Assembly: GCF_041154745.1 (NCBI RefSeq)
Contig: NZ_AP031573.1
Span: forward strand, 2,356,001 to 2,420,000
DNA length: 64,000 bases
Direction of reading: 5' to 3'
DNA from: Flavobacterium sp. CFS9
GTDB taxonomy: Bacteria; Bacteroidota; Bacteroidia; Flavobacteriales; Flavobacteriaceae
The translations under genes were made by a program, and so were the position numbers. Shown in pieces: positions 1-9,305 of this stretch (its first letter is position 1; every line of letters starts with the position of its first letter). The notes below the pieces were generated by a model. That model was not told the DNA's origin and made no database searches. It worked only from the letters and a program-made list of their open reading frames with translations.

Positions 1-374
1 CAGCAAATTACAAGTTCTTTTCCTTTAGATTTTCCCACTCCGGTACGCACAGCGTCTTTTAGGTGAGTTTTTTCCATAACGTCTTTCAGTCGTTCTGCAT
101 ATTTTTTTGTATCCACAAAATGCAGAGGATCTTTAGAAGTCATGTTTTTATCTAATTCAACAAACTCATTATTGTCAAATAAAATTTCAAAATAGGTTGC
201 GCTTCCAATTCGAACATGAAAATCATCTTCAGGGCTTACAAATAAGTTTCGGGCTAATTCGTCAGCATCAATAATTTTTCCTGTTGGAGATTTGTACCAC
301 AATCCTTTCGGAACGTCCATCTTGTCTTCTGTAGCGGTCGTAATCCCTTTTTCCTGTCTTTTAAACCAAGCCAT
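1..374 (-). CDS. accD: Acetyl-CoA carboxylase carboxyltransferase beta subunit, N-terminal part (cut by window edge)
   Basis: The first 124 codons read from the ATG at 374 match the N-terminus of AccD, which with AccA transfers the carboxyl group from biotin to acetyl-CoA in fatty acid synthesis. The order [31 protein letters not shown] aligns with the zinc-ribbon region of the family. All four zinc-ligand Cys known from E. coli AccD are absent (KSPTG in place of the first CxxC, VSPED in place of the second). The catalytic crotonase-like domain lies outside the window. Identification rests on this N-terminal alignment from memory. Confidence 0.88.
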   Translation of the reverse strand, partial: MAWFKRQEKGITTATEDKMDVPKGLWYKSPTGKIIDADELARNLFVSPEDDFHVRIGSATYFEILFDNNEFVELDKNMTSKDPLHFVDTKKYAERLKDVMEKTHLKDAVRTGVGKSKGKELVIC

Positions 375-390
375 ATTGAGTATTTTTTTT

Positions 391-452
391 GTTTCAGGTT
401 TCAAGTTTTAAGTTGCGAAACCTGAAACCTGAAACCTGAAACTTTCAACTTT
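391..452. repeat. Degenerate tandem/inverted GAAACCTGAAAC word repeat
   Basis: The accD-fbaA spacer holds TTTCAGGTTTCAAG, then three tandem copies of GAAACCT. The two orientations face each other and could form a hairpin. The same word recurs near 11085, 45650, 51190 and 52220. Confidence 0.75.
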
Positions 453-455
453 TTA

Positions 456-1523
456 TTATAATGTATTTACGTTATTTAAGTCTGCAAAAGCTTGTTCAAG
501 TCTTGTATTGAACGTTACTTCGCTTTCACGTACCCATTTTCTTGGGTCATAATATTTTTTGTTCGGAACATCAGCACCTTCAGGGTTACCAATTTGTGTT
601 TTTAAATAATCGATGTTTTTGATCATATAATCACGAATTCCTTCTGTGTATGCAAATTGTAAATCGGTATCGATATTCATTTTGATTACTCCGTATCCAA
701 TTGCTTCTCTGATTTCTTCAAGTGTAGAACCTGAACCTCCGTGGAAAACAAAATCTACCGGATTATGACCAGTGTTGAATTTGTTTTGAACGAAATCCTG
801 AGAGTTTTTTAAGATTTTCGGAGTTAATTTTACGTTTCCTGGTTTGTAAACACCGTGAACGTTTCCAAAAGCAGCTGCAATTGTAAATTTTGGGCTTATT
901 TTAGATAATTCTTCATAAGCATAAGCAACTTCTTCCGGTTGAGTATATAATTTTGAACTGTCTACATCAGAGTTGTCAACACCATCTTCTTCACCACCTG
1001 TAATACCAAGCTCGATCTCTAATGTCATTCCCATTTTGCTCATTCTTGCCAAATATTCTTTGCAGATTTCGATGTTTTCTTCGATTGGCTCCTCAGATAA
1101 GTCAATCATGTGAGAACTGTATAATGGTTTTCCTGTTTCTGCAAAATGTTTTTCAGAAGCATCTAATAAACCATCAATCCAAGGTAATAATTTTTTTGCA
1201 CAGTGGTCAGTATGAAGAATTACAGTTGCTCCGTAAGCTTCTGCCAAAGTATGAATGTGTTTTGCTCCGGCGATTCCACCAGCGATTGCTGCTTTTTCAC
1301 CTGCATTAGATAATCCTTTTCCAGCGTTAAACTGTGCTCCTCCGTTTGAAAATTGAATGATAACCGGTGCGTTTAATTTTGCTGCAGTTTCAAGAACTCC
1401 ATTGATTGTGCTTGAACCAGTAACATTTACTGCAGGTAATGCAAATCCTTTTTCTTTCGCATAATTAAAGATCTCCTGAACCTGATCTCCCGTAGCTACT
1501 CCCGGTTTAATATTGTGTGCCAT
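456..1523 (-). CDS. fbaA: Class II fructose-bisphosphate aldolase
   Basis: A 355-residue zinc-dependent aldolase that cleaves fructose-1,6-bisphosphate to dihydroxyacetone phosphate and glyceraldehyde-3-phosphate in the cytosol (glycolysis and gluconeogenesis). Family signatures are visible: VILHTDHCAKK with the zinc-binding His and nearby catalytic Asp, GNVHGVYKPG with a second His, and FHGGSGS binding zinc and phosphate, followed by KMNIDTDLQ. The length is that of the long FbaA (class IIa) type rather than the 285-residue GatY type. It starts at an ATG 82 bases from accD on the same strand, across a repeat-filled spacer, so accD may be read from the same transcript. Confidence 0.96.
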   Translation of the reverse strand: MAHNIKPGVATGDQVQEIFNYAKEKGFALPAVNVTGSSTINGVLETAAKLNAPVIIQFSNGGAQFNAGKGLSNAGEKAAIAGGIAGAKHIHTLAEAYGATVILHTDHCAKKLLPWIDGLLDASEKHFAETGKPLYSSHMIDLSEEPIEENIEICKEYLARMSKMGMTLEIELGITGGEEDGVDNSDVDSSKLYTQPEEVAYAYEELSKISPKFTIAAAFGNVHGVYKPGNVKLTPKILKNSQDFVQNKFNTGHNPVDFVFHGGSGSTLEEIREAIGYGVIKMNIDTDLQFAYTEGIRDYMIKNIDYLKTQIGNPEGADVPNKKYYDPRKWVRESEVTFNTRLEQAFADLNNVNTL

Positions 1524-1581
1524 TGTAATTTTTTTTAGTTGTTTTTAGTTTTTAGGTTGCAAAAATAAGAATTAATTAGCA

Positions 1582-4143
1582 TTAGAATGGATAATTTATT
1601 CCAAAATTTAAAACCGAGTGCCCAAAATTGTATTCTTTAAACCAGCGATCTCCCTTCTCATGCGCTGGGTTATAGGTCTTAAAGCCCATATCTAAACGGA
1701 TAACAAAAAAGCTTAAATCGTAACGTAAACCAAATCCTGTACCCAATGCAATTTCAGCTAAATCGTTTACGCCAGAGAATTTTGCTTTCTCATCAATCAC
1801 ATTATCGAGCACATTCCAGATATTTCCGGCATCTGCAAAGATGGCTCCTTTAACAGCGCCAAAAATTTTAAAACGAAGCTCGGCACTCATTGCAATTTTC
1901 ATATTGGCCTCGTTGAAATCATTTGCGGCATTTGTGCTTCCGGGACCCAAAGCATAGGGCTGCCAGGCGCGGTTGTCGTTTGAACCTCCTGCATAATAAC
2001 TTCGTGAAAACGGGATGTAGTTTGAATTTCCAAATGGAACCGCAATTCCGAAAAAGGTTCTTACGGCCAGTACTTTTTCTTTTCCAAAATCCCAGTGTTT
2101 GATATAATCAAATTCAGTTTTGATATATTCTGAATATTCCAGATTAAAAATTTCGTAATTGCCTTTGTCATTTTTTTGAAATCTACCAATGTTTGAAATA
2201 GCTGACAACAAAGTACCGGCTGATTCTATTTTGGTTTTAAATTGGTAGAACGTATTATCGGCAAGATCCTTTTTTGTGGTTTTGGTAAAAGTATAGCTTG
2301 TGGCCAGAATAAAGTCATTCTCAGTTAGACGAACTCTTCTTTCTTCAATGCTTTCAACATTTCTATATTCAGGATCTGAAGGAGTTAGAGTGGTGTTGCC
2401 GGATAATACGTCATTGGTAAACCCTGTAGTCCCTTTGGGAATGGATAGTCTTGTGTCCTCTGGGCTGTTATAATAACTCTCATTTTTATTGTATTTATTA
2501 CCAATATTGTTTAATTCTCTATAAGATGATGTATAAACGTTAAAATAGTTGTCCGGATTTAAATTTCGTACGAATTGTGCATTAAGCAGCTCAAATTTTG
2601 CCGTATTCCCTCGTTTAGGAGACCAGTTGTAAGCGATTCCTCCTGTGAAATTTTCTTTGTCCAGTCCAATATTTCTTTGTTTAGAGAAACCTGCAGCAAC
2701 GCTGGTGGAAGGAATCATTCTTTTTGGAATAATTTTTTCAGTTCCAAAAGGAAGTAAAATCCTTGGGAAATTCAGCTTTAAATCGACACCATATTCCGAA
2801 ACATTGAAGAAATTGTTGTTAGGGTTCGCCATATCTCTGGATGACCCTAAGTTTAATCGCGTAGAAATTTCTAAAGTTTCGGCTCTGTTAAAAACGTTAC
2901 GAATAGTTTCGGAAATACTTGCTCCAATACCAAAATCCTGAATATTAGAATGTGTAACGTCAAAACTAGCTCCAAAGCTGTATTTCTTTCTTGGGGTGAG
3001 GTAAATATTAGCAATTAAAGACTGAGCAGTTGAGTCGCGTTTGTCAACGGTATACTGAATAGACGGATAATTGAAAATCTTCAGATTGTTCAGATATCTT
3101 GAAGAAAGAGTAGTTCTGGTGTCTGAAAAAGTACTTCCTTTAGTGATAAAAACCGCATCGGTAATGGCCCGTGGTTTGTATTTTAGTTTTTTATAACTGT
3201 ATAGATTAAAGTTGTTGTAGGTGGTACTGTCTGTGATTTTATTTTTTGCATTTGTTGCAGAATAATCAGTGTAGATATTTACATCACTAATTTTGTACAG
3301 TTTAAAGGGCTCTGTTCTGCTTGAATCTCTTCCCTGAATGTTATTGTTATTTACAATCAAAGTTACATTGGCTTTGTCCTTTTTACCAATAGTATCAATG
3401 TCAAAAGTCACGTAAGTAGGCTGAAAATAATAGGCTCCGTGGTTTCTGAAATAGGTCGTAAGGCGATTTTTTTCTTCTTCAAAATCTACGGTTTTGTATT
3501 GTTTTCCTGATTTTAAAACCGAAGGGTCAGGATTAACTTTGTATAACGAGTCTAATGCAGGAGTCATTATTTTCGTTTTGATAGTGTCTAAAGTATAAGC
3601 AGGTCCGGTTGTAATATTGTAGTTTATCTTGGCTTTTTTTCTTCCAACACTGTCAATACTATAATCTGTTGCAACTTTAAAATAACCACTGTTGAAATAA
3701 TAATATTTCAGACGAAGGAGTGTTTTCTTTGTTTTCGCAGTATCAATAATTACCGGAGCTTCACCGGTGCTTTTCAGAAATTCATGAATACCTTTGTACA
3801 TAAAGGATTGTCCCAGGCGATCCACTTGTTTTGCAGATAAAAGTTTTGACTGGCGTTCGTACAAACCCGGATTGTTTTTGAATTTAGCTTTATAGGTTGA
3901 ATCCGGATTTAAATTGGCAAGATTATATAAATTCAAACGAAGACGATATCCCAATAGGGTACCATTCGGTTTTTGGTACATTTGATTGAAGGCAGTTTCA
4001 TCATTAGTTGACTTGCCATTTACAAGAATGGTATTTTTAACAAGAAGGTTTTTTCCATCAGGAACTCTTTTTACAGCATTACAAGCGCAAATAAATATTG
4101 CTATTAGGATAAATGCTATTATTTTTGTGGAATTCTTTTTCAA
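1582..4143 (-). CDS. tamL: BamA/TamA family outer membrane lipoprotein (TamL-like)
   Basis: An 853-residue Omp85-superfamily protein. The N-terminus has a lipoprotein signal, with a hydrophobic stretch ending in FICACN so that Cys is the lipidated residue. POTRA-like repeats follow (about 30-380), then a 16-strand-type barrel (about 390-853) ending in aromatic NFGINYPF, with the surface antigen motif FRLD/GFGLRYDLSFF. Bacteroidota use lipidated TamA homologues (TamL) in outer membrane biogenesis; the name is inferred from the lipobox plus the barrel. It diverges from the TrmH gene at 4181, with only 37 bases between the two starts, so their promoters must overlap. Confidence 0.85.
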   Translation of the reverse strand: MKKNSTKIIAFILIAIFICACNAVKRVPDGKNLLVKNTILVNGKSTNDETAFNQMYQKPNGTLLGYRLRLNLYNLANLNPDSTYKAKFKNNPGLYERQSKLLSAKQVDRLGQSFMYKGIHEFLKSTGEAPVIIDTAKTKKTLLRLKYYYFNSGYFKVATDYSIDSVGRKKAKINYNITTGPAYTLDTIKTKIMTPALDSLYKVNPDPSVLKSGKQYKTVDFEEEKNRLTTYFRNHGAYYFQPTYVTFDIDTIGKKDKANVTLIVNNNNIQGRDSSRTEPFKLYKISDVNIYTDYSATNAKNKITDSTTYNNFNLYSYKKLKYKPRAITDAVFITKGSTFSDTRTTLSSRYLNNLKIFNYPSIQYTVDKRDSTAQSLIANIYLTPRKKYSFGASFDVTHSNIQDFGIGASISETIRNVFNRAETLEISTRLNLGSSRDMANPNNNFFNVSEYGVDLKLNFPRILLPFGTEKIIPKRMIPSTSVAAGFSKQRNIGLDKENFTGGIAYNWSPKRGNTAKFELLNAQFVRNLNPDNYFNVYTSSYRELNNIGNKYNKNESYYNSPEDTRLSIPKGTTGFTNDVLSGNTTLTPSDPEYRNVESIEERRVRLTENDFILATSYTFTKTTKKDLADNTFYQFKTKIESAGTLLSAISNIGRFQKNDKGNYEIFNLEYSEYIKTEFDYIKHWDFGKEKVLAVRTFFGIAVPFGNSNYIPFSRSYYAGGSNDNRAWQPYALGPGSTNAANDFNEANMKIAMSAELRFKIFGAVKGAIFADAGNIWNVLDNVIDEKAKFSGVNDLAEIALGTGFGLRYDLSFFVIRLDMGFKTYNPAHEKGDRWFKEYNFGHSVLNFGINYPF

Positions 4144-4180
4144 GTGTTCTTAAATATTTAATTCAAAAGTACATTATTTT

Positions 4181-4909
4181 ATGGTTAGTAAAAACCAAAT
4201 AAAACTTATCTCAGGGTTACATCAAAAAAAGCAACGTTTTGCAAATCAATTGTTTTTCGCCGAGGGAGTAAAAGTAATTCAAGAATTGTTGCAATCCAAT
4301 TTTGAACTAGAGCATTTATACACGACTCTAAATGATTTTGAAGAGGTTCATTCTTCAAAGCGAACTTTAATTTATGAGCAGGAACTTAAAAAAATAAGTG
4401 CTTTGTCTACTCCTAATTCCTGTTTGGCTGTTTTTAAGATTCCAGTCGAAAATAAAATAATCGACTCGGGTTTGATTTTGGCCTTAGACGATATTCGTGA
4501 TCCCGGAAATTTAGGAACCATTTTACGCCTTTGTGACTGGTTCGGGATCAAACAAATTGTTTGCTCAAAAGAAACCGTTGATATTTATAATCCAAAAGTG
4601 GTGCAGGCAACCATGGGTTCTATTACCAGAGTAAACGTTAATTACGTTGACCTCGAAACGTTTATAGCTCAAACAAAATTAGCTGTATTTGGAACTTTTA
4701 TGGATGGCGAAAACATCTATAAAACCGATCTTCCTCAGGATGGAATCATTATCATGGGTAATGAAGCCAATGGGATTTCATCAGAAATTGAAAAAATGGT
4801 TACAAGCCGACTTACCATTCCAAGATTTGGAGAGCTGCAAAAAACAGAAAGTTTAAATGTAGCTACCGCAACAGCAATTATTCTTAGTGAATTTAAACGA
4901 AATAGTTAA
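4181..4909 (+). CDS. TrmH/SpoU family RNA 2'-O-ribose methyltransferase
   Basis: A 242-residue SPOUT methyltransferase expected to modify rRNA or tRNA riboses using SAM. An N-terminal substrate-binding region (FAEGVKVIQELL, about 25-40) precedes the catalytic domain. All three SpoU motifs are present: LDDIRDPGNLGTILR (motif 1), IIIMGNEANGIS (motif 2) and IPRFGELQKTESLNVATATAIIL (motif 3, SAM-binding knot). The specific RNA target cannot be read from sequence. It runs divergently from the TamL-like gene and convergently toward porT. Confidence 0.92.
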   Translation: MVSKNQIKLISGLHQKKQRFANQLFFAEGVKVIQELLQSNFELEHLYTTLNDFEEVHSSKRTLIYEQELKKISALSTPNSCLAVFKIPVENKIIDSGLILALDDIRDPGNLGTILRLCDWFGIKQIVCSKETVDIYNPKVVQATMGSITRVNVNYVDLETFIAQTKLAVFGTFMDGENIYKTDLPQDGIIIMGNEANGISSEIEKMVTSRLTIPRFGELQKTESLNVATATAIILSEFKRNS

Positions 4910-4918
4910 GTATTTGTT

Positions 4919-5629
4919 TTAATGAAAAGTAAAATTTATTAAAATAGCTCTTGATTTCATAGAGTCGATATTGTCAGTCCAGGGGCTAGGTCCTTTTGCC
5001 GGATTATCACGAATTAACTCATCTGAAATTCCAAACATTCCTCGAATAGAAGGAGAGAAGATAAAATACTCAGAGAAAATGTCTATTCCAAAACCTAGCT
5101 CATAAGCGGCAGTCCATTGCTTTACTCTAAATTTCCCTTCAAAGTTATCGTCTTTTGATTTAGCATTGCTGGATAGGTTAAGTGTCGAAGACATTCCGCC
5201 AACTAAATAAGGTCGAATGTTTCCGGTACGCAATGCGGAGAATTTTAAGAGTAAAGGGAAGTGGATATACGTACTGTTTACTTCCCTAAGGTAGTCTTTT
5301 TGCAAAGGCAAATTTGGGAAATATAAGTCACGTTTGGTATAGTACAATCCCGGTTCAAAACGGAGATTGATGTATTCCTGTAATCTTAAATCAGCTACAA
5401 CACCAACATTGAATCCGGTAGTCTTTTTGGTCTGAACATCAGGACCTGGTGATTTGTAGTCAAACTTAAAGTCAAAACTGTTAAATCCAAGGTAATAACC
5501 GAAATATAGGCGTTGCTTTTGCCAGTTTTCAAGATTAATGATAGGATCTTTGCTGAACATGCTTTTAGCAAATTGCGAATATCCTTGCGTCGATAAGACT
5601 AATAGAAGTAAGACTACAGTTTTTTTCAT
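4919..5629 (-). CDS. porT: PorT-family outer membrane beta-barrel protein (type IX secretion)
   Basis: A 236-residue protein with a signal peptide (MKKTVVLLLLVLSTQGYSQ) and about eight amphipathic beta-strands. It resembles PorT/SprT, a component needed for type IX secretion and gliding in Bacteroidota. An upstream in-frame start at 5668 would lie inside ubiE and precede the signal peptide, so the ATG at 5629 is chosen. That start lies 1 base past the ubiE stop, which indicates an operon with ubiE. Assignment to PorT rather than a generic porin-like barrel rests on the N-terminus, length and the ubiE neighbour. Confidence 0.8.
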   Translation of the reverse strand: MKKTVVLLLLVLSTQGYSQFAKSMFSKDPIINLENWQKQRLYFGYYLGFNSFDFKFDYKSPGPDVQTKKTTGFNVGVVADLRLQEYINLRFEPGLYYTKRDLYFPNLPLQKDYLREVNSTYIHFPLLLKFSALRTGNIRPYLVGGMSSTLNLSSNAKSKDDNFEGKFRVKQWTAAYELGFGIDIFSEYFIFSPSIRGMFGISDELIRDNPAKGPSPWTDNIDSMKSRAILINFTFH

Positions 5630-5630
5630 A

Positions 5631-6362
5631 CTATTTTTTAGATGCAGAATAAATGGTTGCAACACCAAAAGTTTGAGGCATTGCTACAACATCTATAAAC
5701 CCAATTTTTCTTAAAATATTGTTCAGAGCTTCTCCATAAGGAAAAACTGCAGCAGATTCAGATAAATAACCATAGGCTGAATTGTCTTTAGAAAAGAGTT
5801 TTCCTATAATGGGAAGGATATTTTTGCTGTAAAATTTATAACCTTGTTTGTATGGTGTTTTATCCGGAACTGAGGTTTCTAAAATAACAAAAACACCATT
5901 TGGTTTTAAAACTCTTAGAATTTCTGCAAATCCTTTTTCCAGATTTTCAAAATTTCGAACTCCAAATCCAACCGTTATGGCATCGAAATAATTGTCTTCA
6001 AAAGGAATTTTTTCAGAATCCCCCAAAACTAAATCTATAGTATTGGATAATCCTTTTGCCTGAACTTTTTTCTTTCCTACTTCAAGCATACCAGCTGAAA
6101 TATCTAAGCCAATAATTTTTTCAGCATTGGTCTGAGACATTAATATAGCAAGGTCACCGGTTCCGGTTGCAATATCAAGAATGATTTTTGGTTTTGTATC
6201 CGAAACAATTTTGAGTACTTTTTTTCGCCACTTGGTGTCAATTCCAAATGAGATCACACGATTTAAATTATCATAGTTACCGGAGATGTTGTCAAACATT
6301 TGGGCAACTTGCTCTTTTTTACCTAAAGAAGAGTCTTTATATGGAGTTATTTTTTCAGACAT
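5631..6362 (-). CDS. ubiE: Demethylmenaquinone methyltransferase
   Basis: A 243-residue SAM-dependent methyltransferase for the last step of menaquinone synthesis (menG/ubiE). Visible signatures are [21 protein letters not shown] at the start, [11 protein letters not shown] as SAM motif I, and [26 protein letters not shown] as the UbiE-specific motif. The C-terminus [19 protein letters not shown]...YGYLSES is also typical. Bacteroidota use menaquinone, so MenG activity is expected. It is first gene of a pair with porT. Its upstream side faces a 570-base region without a recognisable gene. Confidence 0.95.
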   Translation of the reverse strand: MSEKITPYKDSSLGKKEQVAQMFDNISGNYDNLNRVISFGIDTKWRKKVLKIVSDTKPKIILDIATGTGDLAILMSQTNAEKIIGLDISAGMLEVGKKKVQAKGLSNTIDLVLGDSEKIPFEDNYFDAITVGFGVRNFENLEKGFAEILRVLKPNGVFVILETSVPDKTPYKQGYKFYSKNILPIIGKLFSKDNSAYGYLSESAAVFPYGEALNNILRKIGFIDVVAMPQTFGVATIYSASKK

Positions 6363-6768
6363 TATTTTAATTTACGCAAATATAGTACAATCTGTCTTAA
6401 CTGTATTGGGTTTTTTATTTTGTGCTTTAAATGTTTTAAAAGTAAGGGTTTAATTGATGTTGAATGTCAAAATTTTGAGCATCACCAAAAATGGTTACTT
6501 TAAAAAAATCACTAAAAGTGGGTATTGTGGAGTGATGGATTTATGTGCACTTTTGTCATAGTAATAATGATGAAGTTTAAAATATTGATCGTTATAAATG
6601 GCTCAAAGTAGCTGAGTATTTTTTTTGCACTTGTACTTAAGTTTGTCAGGAAAGAAGTTAAAGAAGTATTGTTTTGGGGTCAATACTCTATATTTTTAAA
6701 AGTGTGAAATACGTTCTTAGGATTAAATTTGTTTTTGGAAATTTGCCTTTAATATCTTAGTGGTATTT

Positions 6769-6933
6769 GTTGTTAAAGGCGTCCCTTGAGATTATATCTC
6801 AACAAACAGTGTTATTTAATTATTTCAAATGTTATTCTTAATATTTGTTATTTTATCAGAACTATTTCCTGAGTGAGTCCATTTAGAAGGCCAATTATTT
6901 TTGAAAGACATCCTCCAAAAGAGGATGTTTTTT
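6769..6933 (+). ncRNA. Candidate small RNA ending at a strong plus-strand terminator
   Basis: The 6363-6931 gap has no convincing ORF, yet ends in a perfect plus-strand intrinsic terminator (6908-6933), although the nearest plus-strand gene upstream ends 2 kb earlier. A promoter-like TTG at 6729 with TATCTTAG 22 bases further at 6754 would start an RNA near 6769, about 165 nt long. It contains a perfect hairpin TTGAGAT-tat-ATCTCAA near 6785. A 6S-type RNA was considered because of size, but I could not form its long closing stem. Start and existence are inference. Confidence 0.35.
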
Positions 6934-6937
6934 ATTT
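6908..6937 (+). terminator. Intrinsic terminator, plus strand
   Basis: ACATCCTC-caaaa-GAGGATGT forms an 8-bp perfect stem followed by TTTTTATTTT on the plus strand. On the minus strand (folA end) the U-tract is poor, so plus-strand use is favoured. Confidence 0.8.
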
Positions 6938-7414
6938 TCTAATATAAGTTTCATAGGTATAATCGTAAAGATGTTTTTCGTCTTTAAAGTTTTCTTCTGA
7001 CTCTACAAGCTGCCATTCTGTTTCATTGATTTTAGGAAAGAAAGTGTCAGCTTCAAAAGTATGATGTACTTTGGTCACTTCAATAATATCGGTATATGGC
7101 AAACCAAGATTGTAGATTTCACCGCCTCCAATAATATAAGAATCTTCATTTTCAGGGCATATGGCTATTGCTTTTTCGATAGAATCAACAACAATACAAC
7201 CTTCCGGTTGATAATCATTCTGACGTGTTATTACAACGTGTACTCTGTTTGGTAAAGGTTTAGGGAAGCTCTCAAAGGTTTTTCTTCCCATAATAATATG
7301 ATGGTTGGTAGTGAGCGATTTAAATCTTTTAAAATCATTTGGTAAATGCCAAACTAAATCATTGTTTTTTCCCAGTGCGTTATTTTCGGCAACAGCCGCT
7401 ATCATTATAATCAT
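6932..7414 (-). CDS. folA: Dihydrofolate reductase
   Basis: A 160-residue DHFR reducing dihydrofolate to tetrahydrofolate with NADPH, the partner reaction of thymidylate synthase 0.9 kb away. Visible: IAAVAENNALGKNNDLVWHLPNDFKRFK (substrate pocket and Met20-loop region), IIMGRKTFESFPKPLPNRVHVVITR (NADPH motif), IIGGGEIY (glycine-rich GG motif) and the C-terminal F-x-DEKH...YETY. It normally begins MI(I)MIAAVAENN; two further in-frame Met give starts a few codons apart, and the first is kept. Located 11 bases downstream of the 2TM-protein gene. Confidence 0.96.
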   Translation of the reverse strand: MIIMIAAVAENNALGKNNDLVWHLPNDFKRFKSLTTNHHIIMGRKTFESFPKPLPNRVHVVITRQNDYQPEGCIVVDSIEKAIAICPENEDSYIIGGGEIYNLGLPYTDIIEVTKVHHTFEADTFFPKINETEWQLVESEENFKDEKHLYDYTYETYIRK

Positions 7415-7425
7415 GGTATTCTAAA

Positions 7426-7770
7426 CTAAATTTTATTTTCAGAATCTTCATTTACTTTTGATTCTAACTGACTAATTCTCTTTTGTTGCAAAGCAACAAG
7501 TCGATCGATTTGTTCTCTTTCCCATTTTTTGTTCATAAATCGGTCTGTGATATATACTTTTATAAAATGCAGAATAAAGACAAAAAGCCAGATGGTTATA
7601 ACCCAAATACACCAATCTTGCCCACTGGTAGCTCCCAGACCAAAGAATTTATTGGCGATAAATAAAAATAAACTTCCTAGAATAAAAAGCACAAAATGAA
7701 AATAAAGCACCTTCTTTTGTCTGATTCTTCTTCTGGCATACTCGTATTGTTCGTGTACTTCTTTTTCCAT
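7426..7770 (-). CDS. 2TM domain-containing small membrane protein
   Basis: A 114-residue protein with two hydrophobic segments (about 24-42, FHFVLFILGSLFLFIANKFF; about 54-72, WVITIWLFVFILHFIKVY) between a charged N-terminus (YEYARRRIRQKK) and a charged, coiled-coil-prone C-terminus (EREQIDRLVALQQKRISQLESK). This is the Bacteroidota 2TM domain, often fused to LytTR or kinase modules but here alone. Function unknown. It precedes folA by 11 bases and is probably co-transcribed with it. Confidence 0.8.
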   Translation of the reverse strand: MEKEVHEQYEYARRRIRQKKVLYFHFVLFILGSLFLFIANKFFGLGATSGQDWCIWVITIWLFVFILHFIKVYITDRFMNKKWEREQIDRLVALQQKRISQLESKVNEDSENKI

Positions 7771-8006
7771 AAGATATAAATGAGGTCATAAAGTTAAAAT
7801 TTATTTTGAAATGACCCATTTAGATCGAAGAATATTTCTCTTAAAGTGATTTAATGATTTGAAATCCAAAATTTTACACGGTTTAATTTGTGGAAAGTAA
7901 AAAAAATGCAAAGTGTTTTTGATATAATCACAAAACGATTGGAGAGGTGCGGGGAGTTCAGATGATTTTGTGTAATTTAGTCTATGAATCTAAAAATTAA
8001 ATAGTT

Positions 8007-8303
8007 ATGTCTTTGAAGAAACAGTTTGTAAAAACAAGGCCAGTGTGTAAAGTTACCTTTACAATAGATGCAAAAGATGCAAATTCGGCTGCAGTTGTTG
8101 GGGATTTTAACAATTGGAATCCCGAAGAAGGAACTTTAAGTAAATTGAAAAATGGAACTTTTAAAGCTACTTACGATTTAGTGAAAGACGCGATTTACGA
8201 ATTTAAATACGTAGTCGACGGAGTGTATGAAAACGATCCTGAGGCAGATTCGTATAAGTGGAATGATTATGCCGGAAGCGAAAATAGCGTACTGGTAGTA
8301 TAA
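8007..8303 (+). CDS. Isoamylase early-set / CBM48-type glycogen-binding small protein
   Basis: A 98-residue protein that is essentially one immunoglobulin-like early-set domain. FTIDAKDANSAAVVGDFNNWNPEEGTLSKLKNGTF is the canonical CBM48 pattern with the G-x-FN-x-W motif, followed by YEFKYVVDGVYENDPEADSYKWNDYAGSENSVL. Such domains bind alpha-glucans in branching enzymes and AMPK beta subunits. No catalytic domain is attached, so a binding or regulatory role is inferred. Standalone transcription unit, ended by a terminator directly after the stop. Confidence 0.85.
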   Translation: MSLKKQFVKTRPVCKVTFTIDAKDANSAAVVGDFNNWNPEEGTLSKLKNGTFKATYDLVKDAIYEFKYVVDGVYENDPEADSYKWNDYAGSENSVLVV

Positions 8304-8304
8304 A

Positions 8305-8336
8305 AAAATCCGCTTAAACTTTAAGCGGATTTTTTA
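8305..8336. terminator. Bidirectional terminator between CBM48 gene and thyA
   Basis: AAAATCCGCTTAA-act-TTAAGCGGATTTT gives a 13-bp stem flanked by A- and T-tracts on the two sides, suitable for both converging genes. Confidence 0.92.
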
Positions 8337-8340
8337 TGTT

Positions 8341-9192
8341 TTATACAGCAACACTTCCTTTTATACCGGCATGCGGTTCGTAATCTAAAAGTGTGAAGTC
8401 GTTGTAATCAAAGTCAAAAATGTTTTTAATCTCCGGATTTAAAACCATTTTAGGTAATGGTTTTGGCTCACGTGTAAGTTGCAGTTCTAATTGCTCAAAA
8501 TGATTGTTGTAAATGTGTGCGTCTCCAAAAGTATGAATGAATTCCCCCGGTTCCAAGTCGCAAACTTGTGCAATCATCAAGGTTAATAAAGCGTAGGATG
8601 CGATATTAAAAGGAACTCCCAAAAATATATCGGCACTTCGCTGGTACAGTTGACAGGAAAGTTTTCCTTTTGTTTCTCCTTTTTCAGTATCAGGGCTTGT
8701 GACATAAAATTGAAAGAAAGCATGACAAGGAGGTAAAGCCGCTTTGTTGTTGGCTACATTCTCTTCAAATGATTTCGAAGTGTCCGGCAAGACTGAAGGA
8801 TTCCATGCTGAGACCAGCATTCTTCGGCTGTTTGGATTTGTTTTTAGCTCAGTAATCAATTCAGAGATCTGATCAATTTCTTCGCTATTCCAGTTGCGCC
8901 ATTGATGTCCGTATACGGGGCCTAAATCGCCATTAGCGTCTGCCCAGGCATCCCAGATTTTTACACCGTTTTCCTGAAGGTATTTAATATTAGTGTCTCC
9001 TTTTAAGAACCAAAGCAATTCATATATGATTGATTTTAGGTGTAGTTTTTTGGTAGTAACCATTGGGAAACCTTCACTTAAATCAAATCGCATTTGGTAG
9101 CCAAAAACACTTTTGGTTCCCGTTCCTGTTCTGTCTCCTTTTTGGCAGCCGTTGTCTAAAACGTGTCGTACCAAATCTAAGTATTGTTTCAT
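8341..9192 (-). CDS. thyA: Thymidylate synthase
   Basis: A 283-residue enzyme methylating dUMP to dTMP with methylenetetrahydrofolate. Visible: [13 protein letters not shown] at the N-terminus, [32 protein letters not shown], the active-site Cys region [39 protein letters not shown] and the dUMP-binding GDAHIYNNH. The insertion around [11 protein letters not shown] is a modest extension over the 264-residue E. coli protein. The product dihydrofolate is recycled by the nearby FolA. Confidence 0.97.
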   Translation of the reverse strand: MKQYLDLVRHVLDNGCQKGDRTGTGTKSVFGYQMRFDLSEGFPMVTTKKLHLKSIIYELLWFLKGDTNIKYLQENGVKIWDAWADANGDLGPVYGHQWRNWNSEEIDQISELITELKTNPNSRRMLVSAWNPSVLPDTSKSFEENVANNKAALPPCHAFFQFYVTSPDTEKGETKGKLSCQLYQRSADIFLGVPFNIASYALLTLMIAQVCDLEPGEFIHTFGDAHIYNNHFEQLELQLTREPKPLPKMVLNPEIKNIFDFDYNDFTLLDYEPHAGIKGSVAV

Positions 9193-9193
9193 A

Positions 9194-9300
9194 ATTGCTT
9201 TAAGCTTTAGGCTCTAAGCTTTAGGCTTTTTCCTAATGCTTAAAGTTTTTTTATGTTTTGCGCTTTAAGCTTATAGCCTAAAGCTTACGGCTTACAGTCT
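9194..9300. repeat. AAGCYTWARGC word-repeat palindrome cluster
   Basis: The thyA upstream spacer is built of TAAGCTTTAGGCT-like words in one orientation (9198-9231), then the opposite orientation after a short central segment (9262-9297). The arms could fold back on each other. A second copy of the same word set lies at 53510-53603. Confidence 0.75.
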
Positions 9301-9305
9301 TAGAA

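Noticed and set aside
5630..5668. Extended N-terminus for the PorT-family protein
   Set aside because: It lies within ubiE and would put 13 residues before a perfect signal peptide.
6769..6933. 6S RNA in the ubiE-folA gap
   Set aside because: The size fits, but I could not pair the 5' and 3' ends into the long closing stem of 6S RNA. Kept only as an unnamed small RNA candidate.
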